A stretch of 64,000 nucleotides of DNA from Opeltia flavorubescens (taxonomy: Eukaryota; Ascomycota; Lecanoromycetes; Teloschistales; Teloschistaceae), in NCBI GenBank assembly GCA_000442125.1, contig KE546974.1:806001-870000 (forward strand), in the 5' to 3' direction. Shown in pieces: positions 54,309 to 64,000 of the stretch. A program made the translations under genes and the position numbers. Under the pieces are notes generated by a model, which was given only the letters and a program-made list of their open reading frames with translations, searched no databases and was not told the origin of the DNA. Positions within the stretch are counted from its first letter, which is position 1; every line of letters starts with the position of its first letter.

Positions 54309-55503
54309 CTAAGCTTGAGTGCCGCAGAGCCGTAAAACAAATTCATACATGCCGAACATTATGGCGGCGCTCGGAACCACCCGTAACATATGGGGCGTCA
54401 GACCACCATACAGAGAAGCCATCCCTTCTTCCTTCCATATACTTGAAAAACACTGCACAAGTCCGGTGTATTTCAGACGTCCATCCTGGAGGGGCGCCTG
54501 GCGCATTCGAGTCCTAATAACCTCATGCGGATAGGTAAGGATTGCAGCGAAGAATTTGGCACCGCCGGCTGCTGTAACCTTACCACCCCAGTTGACTGTC
54601 TGATCCCAAGTGGTAGGTTCCCGACCAGAAATAATGAGTCGAGCCTCTCTCCGGCCAAGATATAGTTTACCTTGCTCGTAAAGGAACCACTGGAGAGTAC
54701 TCTCAGCCACTCCGAGATAGCTCGCGGTGAGACCCCTGTAGAGTCCCTTTAGACCCTCTGCTCGGACTGTCTGCCTGACACAGTCAAGAGATCCTCTGTA
54801 TTGTCGAACTGATATTGAACCTGCCTTCTCCGCACGCGACTTATCGAGTTGCAAGCGCGTTTTGACGAGCCATATTGGATTTGTAGCGGTCCCAGTGACA
54901 ATCCCGGCATTGATTGCAGCACATATGTGAACCCAAGGGGCTTCCTTGCCGTTATTGAAGTTGTCGCTGATGATGCGCTTGCCGTTCCCATATGCAGAGA
55001 AATTAATTGCTCGGGCAGGAACAACGCCAGTTAGGTTGGGGGCCAGCCCTTTGAAAAGCGCGCGCCAACCCTCAACCTTGTGTATTGTGAATAGGATTTG
55101 AAATGTCTCGGTAAAATGAAGCAGGCCACTTCGGACGTATCCGAGCTGCGCAGGAGGTGCGATACCGCGAGCCTGTCGAGAGGCAGCGATCTGATTTTGA
55201 TAAAAATCAGATTGCAGCCGAGTCTTTAGCACATCAAGTGGAGAGGTAAGCGTGGCCGAGGTCATGCCACCAAGACTGTCTCTTGTGAGCGTTTGAAGAA
55301 AGAGTAGAAAGGGCTCGGCGAGATTACCCTCCTGCCAGGAAATGTGCCCATGGCTTGACATTTGTTTTTTTTTCTTGCGATCCGACATTGGATTTATCAC
55401 CATGTATTAATCCGCCAGTCTCCCGTGACTGGAATGATAATGACATTCGTCGAGCTTCATCTTGTTGCGCCTGCGCTGCGTTCGATTGGGTGGGGATTGT
55501 CAT
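54309..55503 (-). CDS. RIM2: Mitochondrial pyrimidine nucleotide carrier (Rim2)
   Basis: Two exons (55503-55328 and 55275-54309) give 380 residues. The first ATG after an upstream stop is at 55503 (MTIPTQSNAAQAQQDEARR); splicing a 52-nt intron joins KPWAHFLAGG to LGGMTSATLTSPLDV, restoring the first carrier helix. The three carrier signatures are SPLDVLKTRLQ, NPIWLVKTRLQ and YPHEVIRTRMRQ, as expected for a six-helix carrier of the inner mitochondrial membrane. Rim2-type carriers exchange pyrimidine nucleoside triphosphates and have been linked to iron transport. The unspliced sequence has a second ATG-initiated frame (ATG near 55388) that reads through the intron into the same carrier frame; it would lack the first helix and I regard it as accidental. 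Confidence 0.93.
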
Positions 55504-55977
55504 GAACCGACCGTGGAATGCTCCGGTTGCCGAAACAGAGAATGATACCCTCTCGGCGAGAGATCATGTCAAGCTCTGATATTAAACATCGTGAAAGATG
55601 ATGAAATTTATTTAGAACATCGTCGTTGTAGTGATGATGATATGAAGTGGAAAATATTCTTCCGGAGGCAAATGCAAGCTTTCAGAACCAGCCCTATGAT
55701 AGGCGGATCCAAGCTTTCATGCTTGTAACGAATCATTTCCATATTCATTTCCTTTGTCACCTCGCACATGATCATTATTTTCTTTTGAACGTATCAAGCT
55801 ACTCTCCCATTGAATAATTTGGCCATTTCGTTAAATCTTAACCCTTCATTCATGCCATTGCTCGTTGGTTTCACAGCTACCTACATGACGGGCTTTAACA
55901 CATCCCGAGAATGGTAAAGCTTACGGTGTGGACGAATTACCGCTCCGAAAGCTAATGCAAGTCCTTATCGATTAGTG
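55504..55977. other. Intergenic, 0.47 kb; divergent RIM2/WDR23-like promoter
   Basis: Lies between two outward-facing starts, AT-rich in its middle. No gene was seen. Confidence 0.5.
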
Positions 55978-58449
55978 ATGGCGATCTATACGGCCTCGGC
56001 TCAAGCTCAGCTCTTTTCCTCGTTCCTTTCATTCACAACCCGCGCGAATATGAGCTCTGGTCAACTCATCAGCACCGGTCGCAGCGAATCTCCAGATCCA
56101 TCCAGCCACGCAACAAATATCTATGATATTGCCGAAGCCGAAAGCGAATGGCTTGACGAAGAGGATGATGACGACATGGATTTCCAGCCCACAACAGATG
56201 ATAGTGAAGATGCTGAGTTCTTCGACCCTGCAGAAGACGCTGAAGCTGAATTTCATGGTAAATCTCCCATCGCCCACAGTTCTGCTGTATTGCCGAGTGG
56301 GGAGGCTAAAACGGAAGTAATAGATGCCGATGACGGCTTGAGTGGTGTGGAGATCGAGTTTTCGATGGACGAAGATGACAACGCTGAAGAACATGGCAGC
56401 GATACGGAAACAGAAGCTGAAACTGGGAACCTGCAAAACACAGCTCAGCCTTTTGCTACTCGTTCAACTCCTATGGCACGCATCCAAGGTTAGCTTTTAC
56501 TGGTGATGAAGGGAGCTGTTGCTTTACTGAAACATAATCCCAGTGACACAGAGTCAAATCCTGCGACTATTCGGTAATGCTGGATTACGGGATCTATTCA
56601 CTACCCATAGGGTCCATGCCTCTGGCAATCCCCCTATCGACGAAGGAGATGAAGCAGAAGGCGGCTATGGTGGACTGGGCAGCCCACGAACACGGCGGAT
56701 ACGTAAAACCTCAGCACGATATCCCCCTATACCAAGTGAAAAAGGGCGAGAACTGATGGCGAGCGGCACTTTTGGGGAAAACGACCATTATGAGGACAAG
56801 CTTCGAAAACGCAAGGACCGTTTGGCGAGCAGATTGATGTATCGAGAACTTGGAGTTCATGCAGACTCTCCGAAACGAGTGAACAGACTGGTTTCTCAGG
56901 TACGCTTTCAAAGCTGTTACACGGCGTCAAATTACTCATGCAAGTGATTGTAGGGTCTGATACCTTCTTCGAATGCCGACACTATCGTCCACTACAATGC
57001 TCGATGCTACTCTGGTCAATTCTCTGATGACGGCAACTTTTTCTTCTCTTGCGCCCAAGATTTCAAAGTTCGCATGTACGATACTTCAAATCCATATGAC
57101 TGGAAATACTACAAAACGGCGTTATATCCTTATGGTCAGTGGACGATAACAGATGCCTCTCTCAGCCCAGACAACAAATTTCTTGCTTATAGCTCCATAC
57201 GGAGTATCGTTTGTTTGGCCCCAACCGATCCGACTCTTTCTGCCGATGCACCAACGATGCTGGACTTTTCCGACATGGGTTATCGGAGTCGCCGAAATCC
57301 GTTTGGTGGAGGTCATAGTCATTTCGGGGTAGATAATAACAAGATTACCTATGAGATTGATTGCAAGCTAAGCATTACTAGATCTGGTCAATCAGGTTCT
57401 CTGGAGATGGCCGCGAGGTTGTCGCAGGGACCTCAGACCATTCCGTTTACGTATACGATATTGAGGCTAAGAAATCTATCCTTAGAATCGCCGGTCATAC
57501 GGACGATGTCAATGCTGTTTGCTTCGGCGATAACTCCTCGCCCCACATCCTCTACTCAGGCTCTGACGACACCCTCATTAAAGTCTGGGATAGGCGGAGT
57601 ATGGGAGACAGTCGAGAGGCTGGCGTTTTCATGGGGCATACCGAGGGTCTTACGTATGTGGACAGCAAAGGTGACGGTAGATACGTTCTTAGTAACGGTA
57701 AAGATCAAACAATGAAACTCTGGGATCTCCGGAAGATGATGTCGACGGAGAATGCCTCAAAGCATGACCCTGCACGATATAGTACAGGCTTCGACTATCG
57801 TTTCATGGCATTTTCCGAAAACGACTATGAACCTCATCCACACGATTGCTCCTTGGTGACATTCAGAGGCCATCGTGTTCTCAAAACTTTGATACGCTGC
57901 CATTTCTCACCGCCAGGAAGCACAGGCTCAAGATATGTTTACTCAGGAAGTGAAGACGGCAGTGTATACATCTATAATATGGATGCCACACTAGCCGGGA
58001 AGATTGATGTGAACAAGGCAACACATCACTCAAGGCCTAAAGATCCAGATTACTATACCGCCCAATATGAAATGCGGTCTAATAGAGACCCAGATGCTTG
58101 GAAGACTTGCGTACGAGATGCCAGCTGGCACCCCAATGCTCCGGTCGTCGCAGGTGATATCCCCCAAATGGCTCCCCAAGATTACTGAGATGGCTGACGC
58201 TGGATAGCGACCTCCTGGAATGGATGGGGTATGTCTACCGGCACCTGCACGATACACAGCTGGCACGATGGTGCAGACGATGATGACAAAAATGAGCCCA
58301 GAATGGGTGTTAGGGTAAATCAACGTCTTGAAGAAGACGAAGCCCTTTACGACAACTCTCGAACAGGCAGAAGAACAAGTCAATTTCGCTCGCGACTCCG
58401 AGGTCGGGGCGTTCGAGCTGCCGATGAAGATGATGACGAGGGATGGTAG
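55978..58449 (+). CDS. WD40 protein, WDR23/DCAF11-like
   Basis: Five exons (55978-56488, 56544-56899, 56954-57328, 57382-58153, 58208-58449) give 751 residues. The first 170 residues are very acidic (WLDEEDDDDMDF) and disordered; a later start at MSSGQLIS (56050) is equally possible. The middle has the DCAF11-like segment SQILRLFGNAGLRDLF and KLRKRKDRLASRLMYRELG. WD repeats run from HYNARCYSGQFSDDGNFFFS through HTDDVNAVCFGD, YSGSDDTLIKVWD, SNGKDQTMKLWDLRK, YSGSEDGSVYIYN to ATSWNGWGM. The intron at 57329-57381 must be removed to restore the IWSIRFSGDGRE blade. In animals DCAF11/WDR23 is a substrate receptor of the CUL4-DDB1 ubiquitin ligase. The C-terminal tail is acidic and RG-rich. Confidence 0.88.
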
Positions 58450-58776
58450 GTGGTATCTGTTACTTTCATGACGACCCAAAACCTCTTCTTGGAGTACTTC
58501 GAGGCAGACTAGGTGGAATAAGCTCAATTAATGATATATGAGGCTTGCTGGTGTTAGCATGTTGCATAGCGCGGGATGGGACTTATTCACCACTTTAACC
58601 GAAACATCTAAATTTACGATCACGACGCCCATGCAGAAGGCCGTCAGACTGAGCTGACAGCACGGCAAACAAATATGCAATTTTCAATATGTGGGAATGA
58701 AATGTTTGCCTTCCGCCTTGGTATCTCTATGACCCTAGCAGGAACCCTCGCTCTCCTCCCAGATCAACTCCTTAAT
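58450..58776. other. Intergenic, 0.33 kb between convergent 3' ends
   Basis: Between the WDR23-like stop and the RPL21 stop. No gene or repeat was seen. Confidence 0.5.
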
Positions 58777-59421
58777 CTAAATTGTCGTTTCATACGGCAC
58801 CGGTGTCACGGTCTCTGGTCTGTTGTCTTTTGCATCCACCGTCCGTTCTTCCCTAGGCATCGCCGGCTGCCTCTTCAAGAACATATGTGTACCCTCTGTC
58901 TTCGCTTTCCTCTTTTTTTCAGCATTGGTTTTGACCCGATTGAGGAATTCCTCCCGTGAGCGTGAGAGGGAAACGTGCTCGATGCGAACGTTGACTCGCT
59001 TCTCAATGTATCGGTTGCCAACCCGCTTGTAAATAATGACGCCTACAGCGGATTTTGTGACATTATAGATGACGCCAGTTTTGCCGTGATAAACCTTGTG
59101 AGGCATGCTATGGGGTGATTAGAGATTACGACTTTCTAGTATAGAGATACGTTGTCTGACCCCTTCTGGACGGCACCATTGGCTTTGATATCGACTATGT
59201 CACCAACTCTGTGAAAGATAGCCGATTAGTCAAAGATGTCCGATCGTGCAATACATGAGTGACGTACTTGTATTGTCGCAGGTATGTTGAGAGCTTGATA
59301 TAGCCCTTCTTCTTGAAGTCACGAGAGAAGGCATACTGTACATGGAGTAAGTGACGTTCTCCTTCTCACACACGATGAAACTAACCCGTGTACCGGCACG
59401 AAGACCAGCTGAGTGACCCAT
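58777..59421 (-). CDS. RPL21: 60S ribosomal protein L21 (eL21)
   Basis: Four exons (59421-59386, 59335-59268, 59208-59161, 59107-58777) give 160 residues, the usual eL21 size. The protein reads MGHSAGLRAGTRYAFSRDFK, YIKLSTYLRQYKVGDIVDIK, ANGAVQKGMPHKVYHGKTG and VGNRYIEKRVNVRIEHVS, all family signatures, and ends RPETVTPVPYETTI. Each junction is in frame and restores conserved residues; one codon (K) is split across the second junction. eL21 is a large-subunit protein near the central protuberance. It is transcribed divergently from RPS9 from a 182-bp region. Confidence 0.97.
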
Positions 59422-59603
59422 TGTATTTGCCGACTGATGTTGAGGATGGCAAAGTGTATCTCTCTTGAAATCGCAAAGGCACAGGCTGTCCGTGTGCATT
59501 TAGGGTTTTAAAGCGGCAAAGCCCTAGCGTTCAACGCTAGCCCACACTGTAGGATCATTTCCGCCCAACTTGACATCAGGAGAACAAACAACGACAATCA
59601 ACT
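59422..59603. promoter_or_regulatory. Compact bidirectional promoter of RPL21 and RPS9
   Basis: Only 182 bp separate the two start codons. It holds a telobox-like TTTAGGGTTTTAAA (59499-59512), AGCCCTA (59520-59526, the TAGGGCT core on the other strand), and a perfect 17-bp palindrome CTAGCGTT-C-AACGCTAG (59524-59540) overlapping the latter. The two genes make one large- and one small-subunit protein, so shared control would be sensible. Confidence 0.75.
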
Positions 59604-60429
59604 ATGGCGCCACGTTCGTACAGTAAGACCTACAAGGTCCCTCGACGGCGTAAGTACTCCTGTAAGCGAAGTTATATTGGCTATGTACTGAGTCATCCAA
59701 AGCTTTCGAGTCTGCTCGCCTGTCAGTATTTTCCGGCCACTGAGCACGAGCTTGCCTCTGCTGAAGTCGTGGGCAATTTCACTGATATGATCGACCAGAG
59801 ACGCTGAGTTGAAAATTGTTGGAGAATATGGATTACGCAATAAGCGTGAGGTGTGGCGTGTCATGCTCACCCTCTCGAAGATTCGCCGTGCTGCGCGGTT
59901 CGTCATTCAATTCTGTAACGCTGTGATTCTTGTTTTCAAAATTCCTAAATTGGATTCTAGTCAGCTCTTGACCCTTGACGAAAAGGACCCAAAGCGACTT
60001 TTCGAAGGCAATGCACTTATTCGCCGTCTTGTCCGCGTTGGTGTGCTCGACGAATCTCGCATGAAGCTTGATTACGTCTTAGCGCTCAAGGTAGAGGATT
60101 TCCTGGAGCGAAGACTGCAAACTTGCGTCTACAAGCTTGGATTGGCGAAGAGCATTCATCATGCCCGTGTATTAATCAGGCAGCGTCATATACGGTACGA
60201 AGCAGCGTTCAGTCTTCTTGTGCTATACTTCGTGCTGACCAACGTCTGTAGTGTCGGGAAACAAATCGTCAATGTCCCATCCTTCGTCGTCCGGCTCGAC
60301 TCGCAAAAGCACATTGACTTCGCACTTACCTCACCATTTGGTGGAGGGCGTCCAGGGCGAGTGAGGAGGAAGAAAGCTAAGGCTGCAGAGAAGAAGGATG
60401 ATGAGGGCGGGGAGGAGGAAGAAGAGTGA
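59604..60429 (+). CDS. RPS9: 40S ribosomal protein S9 (uS4)
   Basis: Five exons (59604-59649, 59703-59721, 59799-59897, 59961-60194, 60252-60429) give 191 residues. The second exon is a 19-nt micro-exon encoding FESAR. The protein reads [16 protein letters not shown], then [39 protein letters not shown], the S4 RNA-binding fold with [20 protein letters not shown] and [20 protein letters not shown], and an acidic Lys/Glu-rich tail. uS4 nucleates 18S rRNA folding and helps decoding fidelity. Unspliced frames on this strand run through the third and fourth introns, giving a misleading longer reading. Confidence 0.97.
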
Positions 60430-60632
60430 ACATGGCGTTAGGATAGTCTGCTATGTATTGCAGCTTCACAATTATCCTACATCAATGGACAGCCAATAGA
60501 TTTCTTTTGCCAGACTGCAATTTACATTCATCGTGGGAATTATAGGATTCCCTACCATTCGCCCCGTCACAATGTCACAAGCCCCGTGGTATCTACCCAT
60601 TCGCCAACGCAATGCCAAACCACGCAGAGTCG

Positions 60633-62093
60633 TCATGAGACCAGCTCATCTTTTCCAAGATAATTTGCCATCGGATCGTCAGCAACTGCTCGAGACCTTT
60701 TGTAGGCTTCAAGCTCATCTTCGCTAACACCGCCTTTCATTTCAGTCAGCGTTCGTTTTTTGCTTCTACGCTCATCTATGCCAGATCTCTCATTGTCTCG
60801 TTGGGCTGCGGCAGACTCGTCCTCCAAGACGGAATCTTTTCTTGCTAGTGGAGGCATTTCGATCATATGCCTTGATTCCACAGCATCCAATTCCGCGCCA
60901 GTCCGAATGCGACTGGCTTCTTCATAAGCAACTTTCCCTTCCTCTCCCGTGCAATAGCTGTTTTTGACCGTAGAGTGGCAGCAAGCGTAGCCCCATTGGA
61001 AGTTCTCCCACCAACTGCCCCACACTGAAGTGTGGTTATTGATTAGGACGTCCTCGGGATATTTCGACTTGGCCACAGCTTTGGGGGCGCCTCTGATCGC
61101 GCCGGTTTCGTCGTATTCGATATACATCTCGCTTTCTGTGATGATAGTTTCTTTCAAAGGAATAGGCTGCAGATACTGTTCACCACCATACTTAGCCATA
61201 AGCTTTTTGCGGTGCGCTTCTCTCTTCGCGTTACTCTCCTCTTTTTCTTTGCGTCGGAAGTACTCTCCTGAAGTTGGGTTTGCCTGAAGATGAGTTTTAT
61301 TCTTATCGCCTCGCTCCTGTGATTCCCAAGCATACTTCTGCGCTCTTTCGAATTCAGCAGCATCACCTGAGGCTCGCATGAAATTATCCTCAGCCACCAA
61401 GGCAGCTGCTTGATCTGCTTGCGCTCCCATGTCGACCATGGACCTAGTCTTAGGATCGTACTTTGCAGAGTCGAGGTCGAGATTTAGTAGATATTTAGCC
61501 GTGTCTTCTCGGAGGCGGAGGTTCCTCGTTGCAGTACTTTGCTGCCGGCCCATGTCTGATTCTTCAGCGTACTTTGCTTCCTCTTGCCCACCTACGTCTC
61601 CATCCTCGCCATCCTCAGTCAATAGCTTCTGCCCATTTGTGTCACTACCTTTGGCACTCTTTTTCAAACTCTCAAGCTCCTCGTATTCTGCGATCACTGC
61701 CCGATACTCGGTAGCATCATACCCATTCCATCGATCGCGTTTTGCATCCCAGCCTAGCTGCACATCCTGAACCACCTCATCTGCTTGAATGTCTTTTCCT
61801 GTCCATTTGGCTCCTTTTGCTCTTGGTCTACTCAAGCATTCCTTCGTTTTGTGCGTCATCGCACCACAGTTCTCGCAGGCACCTTTGCGGAACTTGGTTG
61901 CTGCAGGTCCCAACCGCTTGCCGCGATCATACCATTTGGATTGATCAGGAGCAGCATTTTGAAGACGTTGATGGTCTAGGTAGTCGTTTTCGGAGTCCGG
62001 GCCTTCAAGATAGAAAGGTTTTTTGGAGATAAAGCTGGGGATGTACTCGTTCTTCTCTTTGCTGGCAACGTCCGCTGGCTTTTTCGACGACAT
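60633..62093 (-). CDS. SLU7: Pre-mRNA splicing factor Slu7
   Basis: A single-exon frame of 486 residues from the ATG at 62093; the open frame extends 45 codons further upstream, but family members start near [19 protein letters not shown]. The N-terminal block FISKKPFYL is followed by the CCHC zinc knuckle [14 protein letters not shown] (C73, C76, H81, C86) and [11 protein letters not shown]. The central KYDPKTRSM region and the C-terminal SVWGSWW and [16 protein letters not shown] blocks are hallmarks of Slu7. It works with Prp18 in the second catalytic step of splicing, in choosing the 3' splice site. An acidic stretch near residue 170 is probably a disordered loop. It faces REV3 across 246 bp. 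Confidence 0.95.
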   Translation of the reverse strand: MSSKKPADVASKEKNEYIPSFISKKPFYLEGPDSENDYLDHQRLQNAAPDQSKWYDRGKRLGPAATKFRKGACENCGAMTHKTKECLSRPRAKGAKWTGKDIQADEVVQDVQLGWDAKRDRWNGYDATEYRAVIAEYEELESLKKSAKGSDTNGQKLLTEDGEDGDVGGQEEAKYAEESDMGRQQSTATRNLRLREDTAKYLLNLDLDSAKYDPKTRSMVDMGAQADQAAALVAEDNFMRASGDAAEFERAQKYAWESQERGDKNKTHLQANPTSGEYFRRKEKEESNAKREAHRKKLMAKYGGEQYLQPIPLKETIITESEMYIEYDETGAIRGAPKAVAKSKYPEDVLINNHTSVWGSWWENFQWGYACCHSTVKNSYCTGEEGKVAYEEASRIRTGAELDAVESRHMIEMPPLARKDSVLEDESAAAQRDNERSGIDERRSKKRTLTEMKGGVSEDELEAYKRSRAVADDPMANYLGKDELVS

Positions 62094-62339
62094 TTGGCAA
62101 TGATAGGAGACTGTGGTCGAGAGCCTCAGAAGCATTAATGGCTTTGCCGAGGCTTGACGTTTGTTCGCGCTTGGCGCTTTCAGATGCGCGTCATTCCAAC
62201 CCCTGCCATCGAATTGTTTCAACCCCAATTTGCTTGTGATGTCTTCTACGTAAATTATTTTCCGTGTCTAATTCTTTTTGCCGACCGCCATGCTGTCAGA
62301 TCAACCTCGCTCTGTGAGCTTTACATCCCACGACCTTCT

Positions 62340-64000
62340 ATGGATATCTTCCGAGTCCGACTCAATTGCGTCGATCACTATCAAGGGGTCCCGACAGAGT
62401 TCGATCCTCGATTGCCACGGCGTGTCAAACACTCACAGTCCAAAAATGCGACGAAGGTCCCAATCATCAGGGTATTTGGGGCGACGGAAACGGGACAGAA
62501 GGTCTGCGCTCATATCCATGGCGCCTTCCCATATCTCTACATCGAATATCAGGGGAGTTTGATACCTGACGACGTCGACGCCTATATACATCGTCTTCAC
62601 CTCTCGATCGATCATGCGCTTGCCGTTAGTTACCGGCGGAACATGTACGATGGCAATACCGCTTTCGTCGCCCACATAAGTCTGATCAAGGGTATACCAT
62701 TCTACGGATACAATGTTGGATACAAATTCTTCCTAAAGATATATGTGCTCAACCCGCTCCACATGACTCGATTGAGCGATCTACTGCGCCAAGGCGCCGT
62801 GATGAAGAAGGTACTCCAACCGTACGAAAGCCACATGCAGTACCTCCTTCAATGGATGTGCGATTACAATCTATATGGATGCACATACATTGATTGCAAT
62901 GAGGTCAAATTTCGCCAACCTGTCCCTGAATCCGAAGACTTGGATAGTTCTGCGCACAACTGGCATGATCGGACGATTTCTCCTTCAATGATCTCGGATG
63001 AACAGGAACTTCCGCGCCAGAGTCATTGCTCGCTTGAGGTCGATGTATGCGTCCACAACATTCTAAATAGGCTTGACGTCAAAGCTCGACACTTACACCA
63101 TGACTTTATTGAACGAGAGAAATCATTCGCCCATGATGAGAAATTAGTTCACAGTATGGCAGGGCTCTGGAAGGATGAGACTCGACGACGTAAAGCTCGA
63201 ATGGGTGACACTAACCCCGACAGCAGTCCTTTTCCTCCAGAGGTTTTGGTTTCCGTTTCTGCTGATCCGCGAAACTCTCAGCCGGGTGGTTGGATACACG
63301 AAGAAGAGTATAGAGAAAAGATCAACATCATCATCCAAGAGGAGAGGGTGAAAAGCGATGGGAGGAAACTTAGCTTTGATTCTTTCGTCAAGAGAACCTC
63401 TTTTGAGAGTCTTGTCAAGACATCACTCGAAGCAGTTGAGGATCTTTTCCCGGTAAACCTTGCTAAACTTGCTACGTCGCAGAAAGCCTCTCAGGCCAAA
63501 CATTTGCAAGAGATTCCTGTGTTCGACGAAGCTGACGTGGATGTGAACCGAGCCTTGTCGTTAAAGGAGGACGATATGCACTACGAATCCGACGAGGAGA
63601 TTGCACGCGAAATGGAAATGTCCCAGCGCAGGCAGGGAGACCTAGTGGACAAGCGCTTGGCTGATGATGGCATTGGAGAGTCGGAGAGGAATGAGGAAGT
63701 CAGAGTGAGCGAAACGTCCTCAGTTGACCGGATCAATGGCAATAAGAGGTCCCCTTCTGCACCTTTTGGCAATTCTCGAGAACCTCAAAGCTCAGCAGAG
63801 CTCGTCCGCATGGGCATTAGGAGCATTAACGAGGATGCTCATCCAGAGGACGATGATTTTGTAATCCCTATTGAGTTTGCAGCTGACATAACCGCATCCA
63901 AGAATCACCAAAATCAACGTAAACGACCTTCGTCTAGGTCTGGACCCACCAATAAGTCACAGAAAACATGGTTTAGCGACCGGCCTTACAGCCGCGGCAG
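62340..64000 (+). CDS. REV3: DNA polymerase zeta catalytic subunit, N-terminal part (window edge)
   Basis: One open frame runs from the ATG at 62340 to the window end, 553 complete codons, with no intron seen. The start MDIFRVRLNCVDHYQ is the family N-terminus, followed by VPIIRVFGATETGQKVCAHI, GAFPYLYIEYQG, and the exonuclease-like N-domain with GIPFYGYNVGYKFFLKIYV and PYESHMQYLLQWMCDYNLYG. The polymerase domain lies outside the window. The stretch from about residue 230 onward is acidic and weakly conserved, as in other fungal Rev3 proteins. Rev3 with Rev7 extends mismatched or damaged primer ends in translesion synthesis and drives most induced mutation. Confidence 0.95.
   Translation, partial: MDIFRVRLNCVDHYQGVPTEFDPRLPRRVKHSQSKNATKVPIIRVFGATETGQKVCAHIHGAFPYLYIEYQGSLIPDDVDAYIHRLHLSIDHALAVSYRRNMYDGNTAFVAHISLIKGIPFYGYNVGYKFFLKIYVLNPLHMTRLSDLLRQGAVMKKVLQPYESHMQYLLQWMCDYNLYGCTYIDCNEVKFRQPVPESEDLDSSAHNWHDRTISPSMISDEQELPRQSHCSLEVDVCVHNILNRLDVKARHLHHDFIEREKSFAHDEKLVHSMAGLWKDETRRRKARMGDTNPDSSPFPPEVLVSVSADPRNSQPGGWIHEEEYREKINIIIQEERVKSDGRKLSFDSFVKRTSFESLVKTSLEAVEDLFPVNLAKLATSQKASQAKHLQEIPVFDEADVDVNRALSLKEDDMHYESDEEIAREMEMSQRRQGDLVDKRLADDGIGESERNEEVRVSETSSVDRINGNKRSPSAPFGNSREPQSSAELVRMGIRSINEDAHPEDDDFVIPIEFAADITASKNHQNQRKRPSSRSGPTNKSQKTWFSDRPYSRG

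Noticed and set aside
54309-55403. RIM2 as a single-exon gene starting MVINPMSDRKKKK
   Set aside because: This reading lacks the first carrier helix; splicing a 52-nt intron from an upstream ATG restores KPWAHFLAGGLGG, the normal family start.
59604-59807. A 67-residue protein from the RPS9 start without splicing
   Set aside because: It reads through two introns; the spliced form gives the full uS4 sequence.
1-64000. Transposable elements, LTR elements, CRISPR arrays, tRNA or rRNA genes, secondary-metabolite backbone genes
   Set aside because: No reverse transcriptase, transposase, terminal repeats, spaced repeats, tRNA arms with B-box, or polyketide/peptide synthetase motifs were found by reading both strands; short non-coding RNAs could still have been missed.

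Overview
The window is a gene-dense nuclear segment of a filamentous ascomycete (Pezizomycotina); the class cannot be fixed from sequence alone. The evidence is short introns (about 45-165 nt) with GT...AG ends and CTAAC/CTGAC-like branch sites, an RRM-bearing RNA-dependent RNA polymerase, a HeLo-domain protein, fungal DUF7704 membrane proteins, a fungal Sos7 kinetochore protein and a secreted Cys-rich protein. Five single-base Ns (3541, 31858, 35787, 41401, 47847) show a draft-quality assembly. I rebuilt exon-intron structures by hand from splice signals and checked that each model keeps one reading frame and a family-typical length. I see no transposon, CRISPR, rRNA or tRNA.

Layout. 1-3.8 kb: PMC1-type Ca2+-ATPase (minus strand, 3' end outside the window). 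6.3-6.8 kb: DUF7704 protein. 7.5-13 kb: F-box/WD40 protein, EB1/Bim1, and the PX-SNARE Vam7. 13.5-19.5 kb: a divergent pair sharing a 655-bp promoter, a HeLo-pseudokinase protein (MLKL-like layout) and a kinase/Sel1/ankyrin protein. 19.9-25.2 kb: sorting nexin Snx3, an unknown coiled-coil protein, a two-Myb telobox protein and a second DUF7704 protein. 25.4-28.2 kb: RPS4 and aspartate-semialdehyde dehydrogenase. 28.3-36.7 kb: a large unknown coiled-coil protein and the RdRP. 37-42.3 kb: an RS-rich splicing-type protein, a small secreted Cys-rich protein, Sos7 and a secreted spherulin-like cupin. 44.1-47.2 kb: an Rnl2-type RNA ligase and pantothenate kinase. 48.6-53.7 kb: RPL37 (four exons, the first only ATGA), ELP6, a CPSF6-like RRM protein and SSS1 (Sec61 gamma). 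54.3-64 kb: RIM2 carrier, WDR23-like protein, the divergent RPL21/RPS9 pair, SLU7, and the 5' part of REV3.

Themes. Most genes are core housekeeping (translation, splicing, vesicle traffic, kinetochore/microtubule, CoA and amino-acid synthesis). The accessory interest lies in (i) the divergent HeLo-pseudokinase / kinase-ankyrin pair, a candidate regulated-cell-death or self/non-self module; (ii) telomere-like TAGGGCT sites in front of all four ribosomal protein genes, in the same window as a telobox Myb protein; (iii) an orphan Rnl2-like RNA ligase; and (iv) two large unrecognised coiled-coil genes, one with an apparent reading-frame break.
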